This document shows positions 7,652-15,845 of a stretch of 18,090 bases of DNA, in pieces. The DNA comes from Candidatus Nanoanaerosalina archaeon (GTDB taxonomy: Archaea; Nanohalarchaeota; Nanosalinia; Nanosalinales; Nanoanaerosalinaceae). The notes beneath the pieces are model-generated. The model was not told the origin of the DNA. It made no database searches and worked only from the letters and a program-made list of their open reading frames with translations. Numbering within the stretch: position 1 is the first letter of the stretch; every line of letters begins with the position of its first letter. A program made the position numbers and the translations under genes. The stretch lies in assembly GCA_022729275.1 (NCBI GenBank), contig JALDAH010000015.1, positions 1-18,090 on the forward strand. Reading direction: 5' to 3'.

Positions 7652-8725
7652 TCAGTAATCCCACCTGCAACCTTTTCTGATATTCCCAAATAATATATCA
7701 ATCCAAGAAAAACATAGCGCGATCACAAGCAAGTTGTAATACATTATCTTTGGTTTCAATAAGGATAAAACAATGTTTATAGTCAAAAGTATCAAAAGGT
7801 AAACGGGAGCGTAAATCGATAGATACAGTCCTATGAAAAAGAAGTAGAAAGGTATCATGTAGTTGAAAAACCTCCTGAAGGGAAAAACAAGGTAACTGTA
7901 ATTATTGAAATCCTTCAACACATCGAGGTTCTGGAAAGCGTTCATTATGCTGAGTCTGCATCTTCTTCTCATGTTATTCAGGTCGTCCAACATTGAATCA
8001 GAGGATGTTTCTGAGACCTTTACATCTGGAACCACGACGCTTCTGAACCCTTTCTTCCACAAAATGTTGGTAATCTCCTGATCATCAACAAAGGCATCCT
8101 CATCTATCCTACCAAGACTGTTTTTATCAACAAGGATAAACTTTCCATCAAGAGAACATGTGTTAATCAGCCTTGACTCTTTACATCTAAGCTTCCAGTC
8201 ATCTGAGTGGTATTCAACCTTCCCATCACCTATCATTAGATCTGTTTTAATATCGCTTATACCGCCAACGGCAGCAACATCTTCATTCATGTATTTTAAG
8301 GAATTTTTTAAAGCATTTTTATTCAGAATAACATCGGCATCGGTAAAAAGAACCAGATCTGTTTTGGCCTCTTCCATTCCTCTGTTCATCGCCTTTATCT
8401 TACCCCTATGACCTATATCTATGAACCTGACATCGAAATCAGCCACTATTTCTTCTGTACTATCATCAGAACCACCATCTACCACCATTACATCTATTTT
8501 CTCGACCGGGTAGTCCAGCTCAAAAAGATTTTCAAGCTTGTCACGTATACATGATTCTTCGTTGTAAGTAGGTACTATAACAGTTATCTCCGGAAGAACC
8601 TCAAAATTCTTCTGTTCGAGGCTTCTTCCTTCTGCCAGAAATAATATTATGAACTGGTATCCAAGCACCAAAAATACCATTATAGAAGATATCAAAGCAG
8701 CAACACCCAACAATATCTGAAGCAT
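7652..8725 (-). CDS. Membrane-bound family 2 glycosyltransferase
   Basis: A 357-residue protein with an N-terminal TM anchor (residues 3-31), a GT2 catalytic domain, and three or so TM segments near the C-terminus (about residues 285-345). Visible motifs are IVPTYNEESC, VVDGGSDDST (83-90), FTDADV with the metal-binding D129-x-D131, the acid motif DDQE (214-217), and an Arg-rich RRRCR near 253, in the usual GT2 order. It should use a nucleotide-sugar donor on the cytoplasmic side, probably with a lipid or polyprenyl acceptor. Its ATG directly abuts the TGA of the upstream B12-rSAM gene, with GGAGGG seven bases before it, so the two are translationally coupled and may act on one product. The sugar is not predictable. 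Confidence 0.9.
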   Translation of the reverse strand: MLQILLGVAALISSIMVFLVLGYQFIILFLAEGRSLEQKNFEVLPEITVIVPTYNEESCIRDKLENLFELDYPVEKIDVMVVDGGSDDSTEEIVADFDVRFIDIGHRGKIKAMNRGMEEAKTDLVLFTDADVILNKNALKNSLKYMNEDVAAVGGISDIKTDLMIGDGKVEYHSDDWKLRCKESRLINTCSLDGKFILVDKNSLGRIDEDAFVDDQEITNILWKKGFRSVVVPDVKVSETSSDSMLDDLNNMRRRCRLSIMNAFQNLDVLKDFNNYSYLVFPFRRFFNYMIPFYFFFIGLYLSIYAPVYLLILLTINIVLSLLKPKIMYYNLLVIALCFSWIDILFGNIRKGCRWDY

Positions 8726-10156
8726 TCAATTCCCTCCTGGCAACTTATCCTTTATCCCTGTATACACAACCTTGCTTCCGACCTTTGAAAGCCTCAAAAA
8801 CTCTGAAAAAGAGGCAATGTCCAAAAACTTCTTGAATAAATATTTAGGTCTCAAGTAAAACTCATGATATCCTTTCAAAACCCATTCTTCTATTTCATCG
8901 TTTGTCAGATGCGTCCAGGGCCTGGGCAGTCTATGGGTTTCAATCTCCCTTCTAATAAGTTTGTCAAAATAGTCATATCCAAGTTCTTCTGTTATCTGTT
9001 CATAAAGTTTTGCTCCGGGCTTACCAGAAAGCTTGAAGAACTGCGCATAATCTAAAGGTAATTCCTTTGCGAACTGAATCGTTTGCTCCATCTGTTCCTC
9101 CGTCTCTCCTTCATGACCTATAATAAAAAATCCAAGTGTCTCGATACCTACCTGTTTGGTAATCTCAACAGCTTTCCTGGATTGTTCAAGAGTTATGCCC
9201 TTATGCTCCCTGTCAAGTATCTCCTGATTACCAGATTCTATACCGTAAAGTATCAACCGACAACCCGCTTCCTTCATGGTTTCAAGTAACTCCCTATCAA
9301 CTTCGTCAACCCTTGCTCTGCATGACCATTCCACGTCGATACCTCTCTCTATCATCAGTTCGCATATCTTTCTGCTTCTCTCCCGATTTATCAAGAAATC
9401 ACGGTCGAAGATATCTATTTCATTGATACCCAGTTCCTCAACACAGTACTCTATCTCATCAACAACATCCTCCGGATCCCTTTCAGAATAACCAAAGTTT
9501 CCCATATCGCAGAAATCGCAATGAAACATACAGCCATAAGATGTTATAACAAGTGTAAAAGGAGATCTCTTTGAAGCCATCGAATAGTAAAGAGAATTAT
9601 CTATGGACTCCCTGTCAGGCCATGGGAGCCTGTTCAGATCCTCGGTGTTCTTGTCAGGCAGTTTTATTATCAGTTCTCCATCCCTCCTGAAAGCCAAATT
9701 GTCAATATCCTCCAAGTCTATGTCTTCTCCTTCAAGATGTCTGACTAGTTTAGGCACGCTTTTAAGAGCTGAACCGGTTATACCATAATCTATAAATTCA
9801 TTAGACATCACCGCCATAGGATACTGTTTCATTGCGTGATTACCCACCATCAGAGGAACATCTATCTTATCTTTCATGTACTCCAGCCAGTCAAGAGCAA
9901 TCGCAGCTGTATAAGGAATTATTAGAGCTCCCATTAGATCCGGATCGAATTCTCTTATCTTCTTCTCGGCCTCTTTTTTTGTCAGTTTCTCCGCCTTCAC
10001 ATCAACAACCTGTACCTCGTGACCCTCTTCTTTAAGAATGGAGGAAACGTAAAGCATACCCATCGGAGGCAGAACAGCAAAATTGTTGCTTGTGAACTCA
10101 ACATTTTCCATGTGGTCTTGGTGGTAGTACGGTGTGTGAAGAAGTGTTACTTTCAT
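8726..10156 (-). CDS. B12-binding domain radical SAM enzyme coupled to GT2
   Basis: A 476-residue protein. Its N-terminal B12-binding-type domain starts KVTLLHTPYYHQ and has PPMGMLYVSSILKEEGHEV. LPWPDRESID is the linker, and SYGCMFHCDFC (Cys209, 213, 216) is the CxxxCxxC site. The C-terminus has EFYLRPKYLFKK, like the 6226 product. I chose ATG 10156 over the TTG at 10183 because family members usually begin right at the first beta strand and a TATA-like element at 10185-10199 covers or abuts the earlier start. It is followed with no gap by the GT2 gene. An rSAM of this type beside a GT2 recalls HpnJ/HpnI in hopanoid side-chain synthesis; that parallel is an idea, not a shown homology. Confidence 0.88.
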   Translation of the reverse strand: MKVTLLHTPYYHQDHMENVEFTSNNFAVLPPMGMLYVSSILKEEGHEVQVVDVKAEKLTKKEAEKKIREFDPDLMGALIIPYTAAIALDWLEYMKDKIDVPLMVGNHAMKQYPMAVMSNEFIDYGITGSALKSVPKLVRHLEGEDIDLEDIDNLAFRRDGELIIKLPDKNTEDLNRLPWPDRESIDNSLYYSMASKRSPFTLVITSYGCMFHCDFCDMGNFGYSERDPEDVVDEIEYCVEELGINEIDIFDRDFLINRERSRKICELMIERGIDVEWSCRARVDEVDRELLETMKEAGCRLILYGIESGNQEILDREHKGITLEQSRKAVEITKQVGIETLGFFIIGHEGETEEQMEQTIQFAKELPLDYAQFFKLSGKPGAKLYEQITEELGYDYFDKLIRREIETHRLPRPWTHLTNDEIEEWVLKGYHEFYLRPKYLFKKFLDIASFSEFLRLSKVGSKVVYTGIKDKLPGGN

Positions 10157-10184
10157 GGTTTTCTCATTAATTTCTTGTTTCAAT

Positions 10185-10199
10185 GTTTTTTATCTTTTT
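10185..10199 (-). promoter_or_regulatory. TATA-like promoter of the B12-rSAM/GT2 operon
   Basis: AAAAAGATAAAAAAC on the minus strand is centred about 36 bases before the ATG at 10156, leaving a leader of roughly ten bases. It sits in the short gap after the end of 10223-11692 and favours the ATG start over the TTG at 10183. Confidence 0.4.
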
Positions 10200-10222
10200 G
10201 TTTCAAGTTTTGAGATCAAATA

Positions 10223-11692
10223 TTATCGGCTGAAAAGGCAGATACTGTAAAGATCTCCTATAACTATCTCATCCTTATTTTCAAAGTCCTGTAAATCCTC
10301 CTCTATCATAGGATTTATATCATCGCATAGACCTCTGTTCAAAACAGCTACATCTGTTTCATCTAGAAAATCTGGTTCTTCAAAGTTCAGGTTGTGGACT
10401 TTTACCGTTGATACCGAATAAGCTAGATCCGCCCTGTCACTGTATATCACATAATTTTCGGATATCCTCTGGAGCTCGCTATCAAGCAGATCCTCCTCGT
10501 TGAAGTAGTTGTATGGCTGACGATGAAAACCAGAATTGAAGAAAACCGTTGACATCAGTATCACAGTTAAAATCACAAAAACATGCAGATTCTTCTCGAA
10601 AAACTTTTCTCCAAGACCAATAATCAAGTCAGAGGACATGAAAAGCATTATTATCAGAGCCGGTAATATCAGTCTAACAGGTTTCCTCTGTGTATGTATA
10701 ATAAGAGGTGTAACATATAATGCTAATATCCCTAGGAAAAAATATCTTTTTTTAAAAATAAAGTATGTGAGCCCCAACAGGGACAGCAAACCTATGACAA
10801 TGTAAAAATTGGTTGATAGGAAAAGCCTTGAAAGCTGGTTATCCTGGAAAAAAACAACTCCAGTGTCAAACACTACGCCCTGTCTGAAAAGAAAATAGTA
10901 ATATATTGGCAGAAATACAAGACCTGAAATTAATGGAAATAAAACTCTTCTGTTCTTTATGGCTTTTTCAAACTTCTCAAATCCATTCTTCTTATAGAAG
11001 CTGATGGCAAGTGGAAAAATTAACAAGGTGTTTAAAGGCTTTGAAAGCGCAGCCATCAGGAACATTAATAAAGTTCCACCAAAGATATTCCAGTCCCCTG
11101 TATCTATAAACTCTTTGAAAAACAAGAAAAAAGCAAGCATGTAAAAAATACTGAAAACATGTGTCTCCATGCTCTTAGAAAGCTCGATGTGAAGAGGAAG
11201 AAAGGTAAAGAAAGATGTGAAAATTATTGCGTTCGAACTTTTATTCAAGTATTTCTTTGAAACCATGTATGCTAGAGGGATTGATAATGTTCCAAAAACA
11301 ACATTTAAATTTCTCGCCAGTGAGAAAGACGCGCCTTCCAAAAAGCTATACAGAAACCCAAGTAGAGAAACATAAACGGTATAAGGCTTGTAAGTTGGAA
11401 AACAGTAATTGAACTCTAATGTGCAAAAACCGTATCTGCCAGTTTCAAATATCGTTTTAGCTATAGCTGAATACATATACTGAGGATGATAGGAGAAATA
11501 CTGTGCCATGAATCTTATAGCTCCACCAAAAATTAACAATAAAACCAGCAAGATCTTGTAACTGGTTCTTGTATCTCTAAATATATTTTTATCCTTTTTA
11601 ACCTGTCTAATTAAAATTAACAACGAGTATAAGAAAAGAAATACGGATATAACAGGCAGCATATACTGGTAAAAGATGTTATCAACTACCAT
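10223..11692 (-). CDS. GT-C type membrane glycosyltransferase, possibly altered active site
   Basis: A 489-residue polytopic protein with about ten to twelve TM segments and a soluble tail of about 90 residues. Its layout matches the GT-C/PMT-like proteins at 1-1490 and 11776-13416. The first outer loop reads YFSYHPQYMY and then ETGRYGFCTLEFNYC (Cys90, Cys97). At the place where the left-edge protein has GDE and the 11776 protein has YDSTWE, this one has His-Pro-Gln and no acid, so the usual catalytic Asp/Glu may be missing or displaced. The Cys pair in this loop is shared with the 11776 product (Cys105, Cys113), marking the two as a divergent sister pair. Substrate unknown. Confidence 0.8.
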   Translation of the reverse strand: MVVDNIFYQYMLPVISVFLFLYSLLILIRQVKKDKNIFRDTRTSYKILLVLLLIFGGAIRFMAQYFSYHPQYMYSAIAKTIFETGRYGFCTLEFNYCFPTYKPYTVYVSLLGFLYSFLEGASFSLARNLNVVFGTLSIPLAYMVSKKYLNKSSNAIIFTSFFTFLPLHIELSKSMETHVFSIFYMLAFFLFFKEFIDTGDWNIFGGTLLMFLMAALSKPLNTLLIFPLAISFYKKNGFEKFEKAIKNRRVLFPLISGLVFLPIYYYFLFRQGVVFDTGVVFFQDNQLSRLFLSTNFYIVIGLLSLLGLTYFIFKKRYFFLGILALYVTPLIIHTQRKPVRLILPALIIMLFMSSDLIIGLGEKFFEKNLHVFVILTVILMSTVFFNSGFHRQPYNYFNEEDLLDSELQRISENYVIYSDRADLAYSVSTVKVHNLNFEEPDFLDETDVAVLNRGLCDDINPMIEEDLQDFENKDEIVIGDLYSICLFSR

Positions 11693-11708
11693 ATCACAAT
11701 ATCTCTCT

Positions 11709-11727
11709 TCTTTTTTTATTTATCTTT
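11709..11727 (-). promoter_or_regulatory. TATA-like promoter of 10223-11692
   Basis: AAAGATAAATAAAAAAAG on the minus strand is centred about 26 bases before the ATG at 11692, consistent with a leaderless transcript. It resembles the AAAGATATAAAGAG and AAAAAGATAAAAAAC elements found upstream of other minus-strand genes here. Confidence 0.45.
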
Positions 11728-11740
11728 CAGCTTATATCAT

Positions 11741-11757
11741 ATTTTTAATAATAAAAA
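11741..11757 (+). promoter_or_regulatory. TATA-like promoter of 11776-13416
   Basis: ATTTTTAATAATAAAAA is centred about 27 bases before the ATG at 11776. With the element at 11709-11727 it forms a divergent promoter in the 83-base gap between two related glycosyltransferase genes. Confidence 0.4.
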
Positions 11758-11775
11758 ATATCAAGTATTATAGAT

Positions 11776-13416
11776 ATGACCAGTTTTTTGGTTGATTTAC
11801 TTGACACTGTCCTTTACAACAACAGTTTTTGGAGCGAGTACGATGCTTTATTCTACACATTGATAATCTGTTCTATACTTTACGCCATCTACATAAATTA
11901 CGATGAATTGAGAGCTAACTTGACAGAAAAAAGAGAAAAGCTGATAACAATTTTACTTGTCTTAAGCGTGCTTGTAGGAGGTTTTTTCAGAATTACCAAC
12001 ATGTCATTTGAGTCAAATGCTTATGATTCAACATGGGAATATATAAACGGAGCAAGATACTTCTCCGAGACCAACAGAATTTTCAAATGTTATGGTCCGA
12101 ATTTTTACAACTGTGGAGGTGCTACCCCAGTATCGCATCCCGCTCTTTTTAGTCTCATTCTTGGATCTATCTATTCTTTTATCGGATACAGCCTCGGTGC
12201 TGTAATATTCTTATCCATTTTTGTTAGTATACTAACTATACCCTTATCCTACATATCCGTTAAAACATTTTTTGAAGACAAAAAAATAGGTTTGGCGGCT
12301 GCTATAATCCTTTCAGTATTTCCTATCCATGCCATCTACTCCGGAAACCTGGATTTTGCGATATCCGTTTTCTCTGTGTTTTCAATTTTCTTTGTTATTC
12401 TTGCAACAGGAATCGTCATAAAAAATGACACAAAGAATAGCTGGATACTATTGATGGCTTCCTATCTTTTCACAGTAAGTTTCAGGTGGGAACATCCTTT
12501 TGTGATTCTTTTCTCTCTTGCACTAATCGTTTCATCAAAGAAAGATACTTTTAGTTATATAAAAGAGAAACTGTCAGAGACATGGTTTTGGATCTACGGG
12601 ATGATATTCTCTTTACTTGCCGTTGCTCCTTTGAAAGGTATATATACCGTTTGGTTCAGACATGAATCATTGGGTAGAAGTTTCACTGCGGAATTTTTTG
12701 TTAAAAACTTCTCGTTAGCCCATGAACTTCTTTCAAGGCTTTATAATATACCAGGTCTAATGCTTTTTTTGCTTATACCTTTTGCTTTCAGAGAGGACAA
12801 AAAGAAGTCCTCAATCTTTATTATCTGGTGGCTAACTTATATTCTTTTATATTCGTTTTTCAGGAACGGTTTAACGGACAGATACGTCATGAACTCTTTA
12901 CCACCTTTAATTTTATTGGGTTGTATGGGTCTCAAAAACCTCTTTAGGAATATCAAAATCAGAGAAAAGATAGGTCAAGATAGATTAATAGTTTTATTCA
13001 GCATAATAATGTTATTAACAGTATTCATATCAATCCCAGGCCAAGATCCTCTCATTTCATATGAAGTCCATAAAAGGGATGATATTGGAGGTTTCAACGA
13101 AATAACTAATGAACTGGATAAACCTTTGTTGGTGCCTGAAGTTAATACACTGCTTGCTTTCTTAACCGAGTCGGATAGAACAGTTTACTCTTTTCTTACA
13201 ATCAGCTTGTATGAGCATTTAGATAACCCGGGAGAGATATATTTCCTGAACTCCGAACGTTGTAAGTTCGAACCAGCAAAGAATGTCTGTCAAAAGATAC
13301 TGGAACACTCAGAGAAGACGGATATAACGCTAAACGAGTGGGAGATCCATATTTTAGATATAACTTCTGAGGAATGGGCATCGATAGTTGAAAAAGTATC
13401 TGATAAAAACTTCTAA
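11776..13416 (+). CDS. GT-C type membrane glycosyltransferase (PMT/ArnT-like)
   Basis: A 546-residue protein with a dozen or so TM segments, the first two at about residues 25-42 and 56-71, and a C-terminal soluble domain of about 120 residues. The first outer loop has SNAYDSTWEYINGARYF, whose Asp84 and Glu88 can serve as the acidic GT-C residues, then CYGPNFYNC (Cys105, Cys113) and VSHPALFSL. Proteins of this kind move sugars from polyprenyl-phosphate carriers to outer acceptors; the Ser-rich and small anchored proteins nearby are conceivable acceptors, which is inference. It is divergent from its sister 10223-11692 and followed after 35 bases by the gene at 13452. Confidence 0.82.
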   Translation: MTSFLVDLLDTVLYNNSFWSEYDALFYTLIICSILYAIYINYDELRANLTEKREKLITILLVLSVLVGGFFRITNMSFESNAYDSTWEYINGARYFSETNRIFKCYGPNFYNCGGATPVSHPALFSLILGSIYSFIGYSLGAVIFLSIFVSILTIPLSYISVKTFFEDKKIGLAAAIILSVFPIHAIYSGNLDFAISVFSVFSIFFVILATGIVIKNDTKNSWILLMASYLFTVSFRWEHPFVILFSLALIVSSKKDTFSYIKEKLSETWFWIYGMIFSLLAVAPLKGIYTVWFRHESLGRSFTAEFFVKNFSLAHELLSRLYNIPGLMLFLLIPFAFREDKKKSSIFIIWWLTYILLYSFFRNGLTDRYVMNSLPPLILLGCMGLKNLFRNIKIREKIGQDRLIVLFSIIMLLTVFISIPGQDPLISYEVHKRDDIGGFNEITNELDKPLLVPEVNTLLAFLTESDRTVYSFLTISLYEHLDNPGEIYFLNSERCKFEPAKNVCQKILEHSEKTDITLNEWEIHILDITSEEWASIVEKVSDKNF

Positions 13417-13429
13417 AAAATTTATAAAC
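13417..13429 (+). promoter_or_regulatory. TATA-like promoter of 13452-13919
   Basis: AAAATTTATAAAC is centred about 28 bases before the ATG at 13452, with A-rich sequence on the BRE side. It is one of the best archaeal promoter matches in the window and fits a leaderless transcript. Confidence 0.55.
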
Positions 13430-13451
13430 CGATTCCTACAAAAAAGTTATT

Positions 13452-13919
13452 ATGGTAGAGGAATCCATAAAAAAAGAGAGAAAAAATAGAAAAAGTAGAT
13501 ACATCAAGATTGGAGCTGGAATACTAGTATTTTTATTTCTAGTTGGAGCATTCATATTTTTCAATGATAATATATTTCAATTAGATGTCGAGGAAGGCAG
13601 GAACGATTACTACATAACAGGAGGTATCTGCAATGTGGAAAACGATATGATTGAAATAGATATGAAGCTTGAAAATCTAGGTGATGTTGTAATTAGCTCT
13701 AATAAAACAATGGATTTACACATATACTTGGAAGATGAACTGTTAAAAGAGACAGAGATAGATTTAGAGAGAAATCTAAATCAGGGAGACATACAGGAAT
13801 TCTCAGTAGAAATGCTCGTTGAAGAAGATGTTTCTGAACTTTACATGACATCAAATCTTATAGATATAGATCATGAATATGAAGTAAGGTGTCCAGGGAC
13901 CTTTGGGGATTGGAATTAG
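13452..13919 (+). CDS. Small membrane-anchored Ig-like protein, unknown function
   Basis: A 155-residue protein with a very basic N-terminus (about residues 7-19), one TM segment (about 20-38), and an outer beta-sandwich. IEIDMKLENLGDVVIS followed by LHIYLEDELLKETEIDL has the rhythm of CARDB/archaeal Ig-like domains. Two Cys, at residue 60 and near residue 147, frame the domain and may form a disulphide. The basic N-terminus before the TM predicts an outward C-terminal domain. It follows a glycosyltransferase gene on the same strand but has its own promoter, and its stop lies three bases from that of the convergent HemN-like gene. No function can be named. Confidence 0.75.
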   Translation: MVEESIKKERKNRKSRYIKIGAGILVFLFLVGAFIFFNDNIFQLDVEEGRNDYYITGGICNVENDMIEIDMKLENLGDVVISSNKTMDLHIYLEDELLKETEIDLERNLNQGDIQEFSVEMLVEEDVSELYMTSNLIDIDHEYEVRCPGTFGDWN

Positions 13920-13922
13920 ACT

Positions 13923-15353
13923 TTAGAGTAAATCACTCATTTCACTTATTATATCATTCCAACCGTTTTTATTGGCCTCCTCCCTTATCTGGTGCTTAAT
14001 TTCCTCTGTATCAAGAAAAAAATAACATGCTGCAAAAGTATCAAGTGGGGAGCTCACATCCAAAACGATTTGTTCATCTTTTTTTAATATTAATCCTATG
14101 TTTTTAAGGTTTGTAATTGCTTCTTCGAACTCTTCTTCTATATCAGAACCGAATTTTTCTTTGAAAGCTCTGGTGGAAAGCGTGTTACCATTGGCAAACT
14201 CCTCAAGTATAAACTTTATCATATAATCTCTTCTTTCAAACAAGATACCTCCATATATATCGTTATCTGGTTCGAAATCAGGATTTCCGGCTCCCCTGTT
14301 GTAGCTCAAAACCTCGGAGATATAAGATTCTTGAAAAACACCGAAACCCAGACATCCATATATATCATCTGATTGCAGAAAGTACGTATGATCAAATACT
14401 TCATATTCTTTTTCTCTCTCAAACATCCAAGAATTAGCGTCTCTTGGATTAGGAGTTGGGGGTACATGATAACCGTTATTCTCTGCCAATTCACTGAGAG
14501 GTTTTTTAACTTCTCTGATTCTCTCCTCTATCATTTCAAAAAAATCTTCCTCGGTCATTTCCATTTTATACAATAGATCATGGGTTGGCTGTAAAGGATA
14601 AACGCAGATAGAAGAAGGGCCTAAACCGACAAGATCTTCGAAGCTTTTTATAAACTGTTCTTTACTCGAACCCTGTAAACCAAGAATAAGATCCATGTTT
14701 ATGAACCTGAAAGACCGGTTATTTGCTCTTTCAAAGGACTTCCTGACAATATCAAAGGTCTGGTAGCCTCTATTAGATTTTTCGAGTACTTTGTTGCTTG
14801 TGGACTGAACACCAAAACTCAACCTGTTAATACCGTTTTTTTCCAATACATCTAACTTGTCCTCTGTACAAGTAGCAGGATTTATCTCAAAACTTCTCAT
14901 ACCGTTTTCTTCAAATGAAAAATGGTGGTTTATCCTTGAAAGTATCCTATCAATGTTTTCAGCAGACAATATACTTGGTGTGCCTCCACCAAAGTATAAT
15001 GTATTAAACTTTCTGTCAAGATTCCGACCGAAAAAATCTATCTCCTTCAAAATATTTTCAACATATTTCTCTATCTTATCTCGACTTTCGGCTTGGTTGG
15101 AGCTGTAAACACAGTAATCACATCTCCTTATACAGAAAGGTATATGAACATAAATGGAAAGGAAATCATTGTTATCTGTATTTTCCTGCCATTTTTTTAG
15201 TATCTGTTTGGGTGTGAATCTTTGATGAGGGCTAAAAATATGTAAAAGATCGACTAAAAAATAGTTGTGATTGTAATCTCCCTCATTCTTGTATTTTCTA
15301 GAAAACTTTCTAAAAAAACTAAATTTATCCCTATTTTCCGAAATAATTAACAC
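13923..15353 (-). CDS. HemN/HemW-like radical SAM protein
   Basis: A 476-residue protein. SIYVHIPFCIRRCDYC (Cys74, 78, 81) and then YFGGGTPSILS, SFEINPATCTEDKL, RLSFGVQS and MDLILGLQG are the hallmark series of the HemN/HemW superfamily. The C-terminal part (about residues 375-440) looks like the winged-helix tail of that family. An extra N-terminal stretch of about 65 residues precedes the first strand. The likely start is GTG 15353 with AGTAGGTG just upstream; no ATG is available before the motif. Members include oxygen-independent coproporphyrinogen oxidase, the haem chaperone HemW and other SAM enzymes. No haem gene is near, so I do not assign a reaction. Confidence 0.82.
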   Translation of the reverse strand: MLIISENRDKFSFFRKFSRKYKNEGDYNHNYFLVDLLHIFSPHQRFTPKQILKKWQENTDNNDFLSIYVHIPFCIRRCDYCVYSSNQAESRDKIEKYVENILKEIDFFGRNLDRKFNTLYFGGGTPSILSAENIDRILSRINHHFSFEENGMRSFEINPATCTEDKLDVLEKNGINRLSFGVQSTSNKVLEKSNRGYQTFDIVRKSFERANNRSFRFINMDLILGLQGSSKEQFIKSFEDLVGLGPSSICVYPLQPTHDLLYKMEMTEEDFFEMIEERIREVKKPLSELAENNGYHVPPTPNPRDANSWMFEREKEYEVFDHTYFLQSDDIYGCLGFGVFQESYISEVLSYNRGAGNPDFEPDNDIYGGILFERRDYMIKFILEEFANGNTLSTRAFKEKFGSDIEEEFEEAITNLKNIGLILKKDEQIVLDVSSPLDTFAACYFFLDTEEIKHQIREEANKNGWNDIISEMSDLL

Positions 15354-15402
15354 CTACTGGATACAATCATATGCCTATTCAACGTAGATTTCTTAAAGAC
15401 CA

Positions 15403-15418
15403 ACACTTAAATTATTTC
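15403..15418 (+). promoter_or_regulatory. Possible TATA-like promoter of 15448-16724
   Basis: ACACTTAAATTATTTC lies about 30-45 bases before the ATG at 15448 in the 94-base divergent gap. A purine-rich ribosome binding site (GAGAGAGGA, 15435-15443) follows, so this transcript probably has a short leader. This is a weak match. Confidence 0.3.
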
Positions 15419-15447
15419 ATAGACATTAATTTTAGAGAGAGGATACA

Positions 15448-15822
15448 ATGAAAATAGAGTTTGAAGAAGAAGATAAAAAAAGGGGTAAAATAATATTAGT
15501 ATTTCTTATCGGCTTAATATTAGGAATAACTTTATCAAATCTAGATATAGGATTTCTAGATACTAATGGAGGAGATGATGTAATATTTGGTCCTGCAGCT
15601 ATGGGTAACGTACCTGAAGAGTGTGAAGACAAGGAACCTTATGAAATAGACATGTGTATAGCTAACTTAGCTATCTCATCTGGAGATGAAGAGATGTGTC
15701 AAGATCCTCAGGATTCTGATGTTGTAAATTATTGTCTCGGTCTTGTAAATCAAGATTCTGATTTTTGCGATGAAATAGAGTTCGATGAGGAGCTTAGAGA
15801 GATGTGTAACGTCAACACATGA
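15448..15822 (+). CDS. Membrane-anchored six-Cys repeat protein, partner of rSAM 15846-16724
   Basis: A 124-residue protein: a charged start (MKIEFEEEDKKRG), a TM segment at about residues 14-30, a Gly/Asp-rich linker, then an outer domain with six Cys at 59, 70, 84, 96, 107 and 120. The 10-13 residue spacing and helical, acidic inter-Cys segments match the 3376-3717 product. Its first residues also resemble those of the 3722-4144 product. The rSAM start follows its stop by 23 bases on the same strand, with its own TGAGGT site, so the two form an operon. It is a candidate substrate of that enzyme, but no leader peptide or core motif proves this. Confidence 0.75.
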   Translation: MKIEFEEEDKKRGKIILVFLIGLILGITLSNLDIGFLDTNGGDDVIFGPAAMGNVPEECEDKEPYEIDMCIANLAISSGDEEMCQDPQDSDVVNYCLGLVNQDSDFCDEIEFDEELREMCNVNT

Positions 15823-15845
15823 TAATTTTTTGAGGTATATAAAAA

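Noticed and set aside
10157..10183. TTG start at 10183 for the B12-rSAM 8726-10156
   Set aside because: It adds nine residues before the first beta strand and lies upstream of the transcription start expected from the TATA-like box at 10185-10199.
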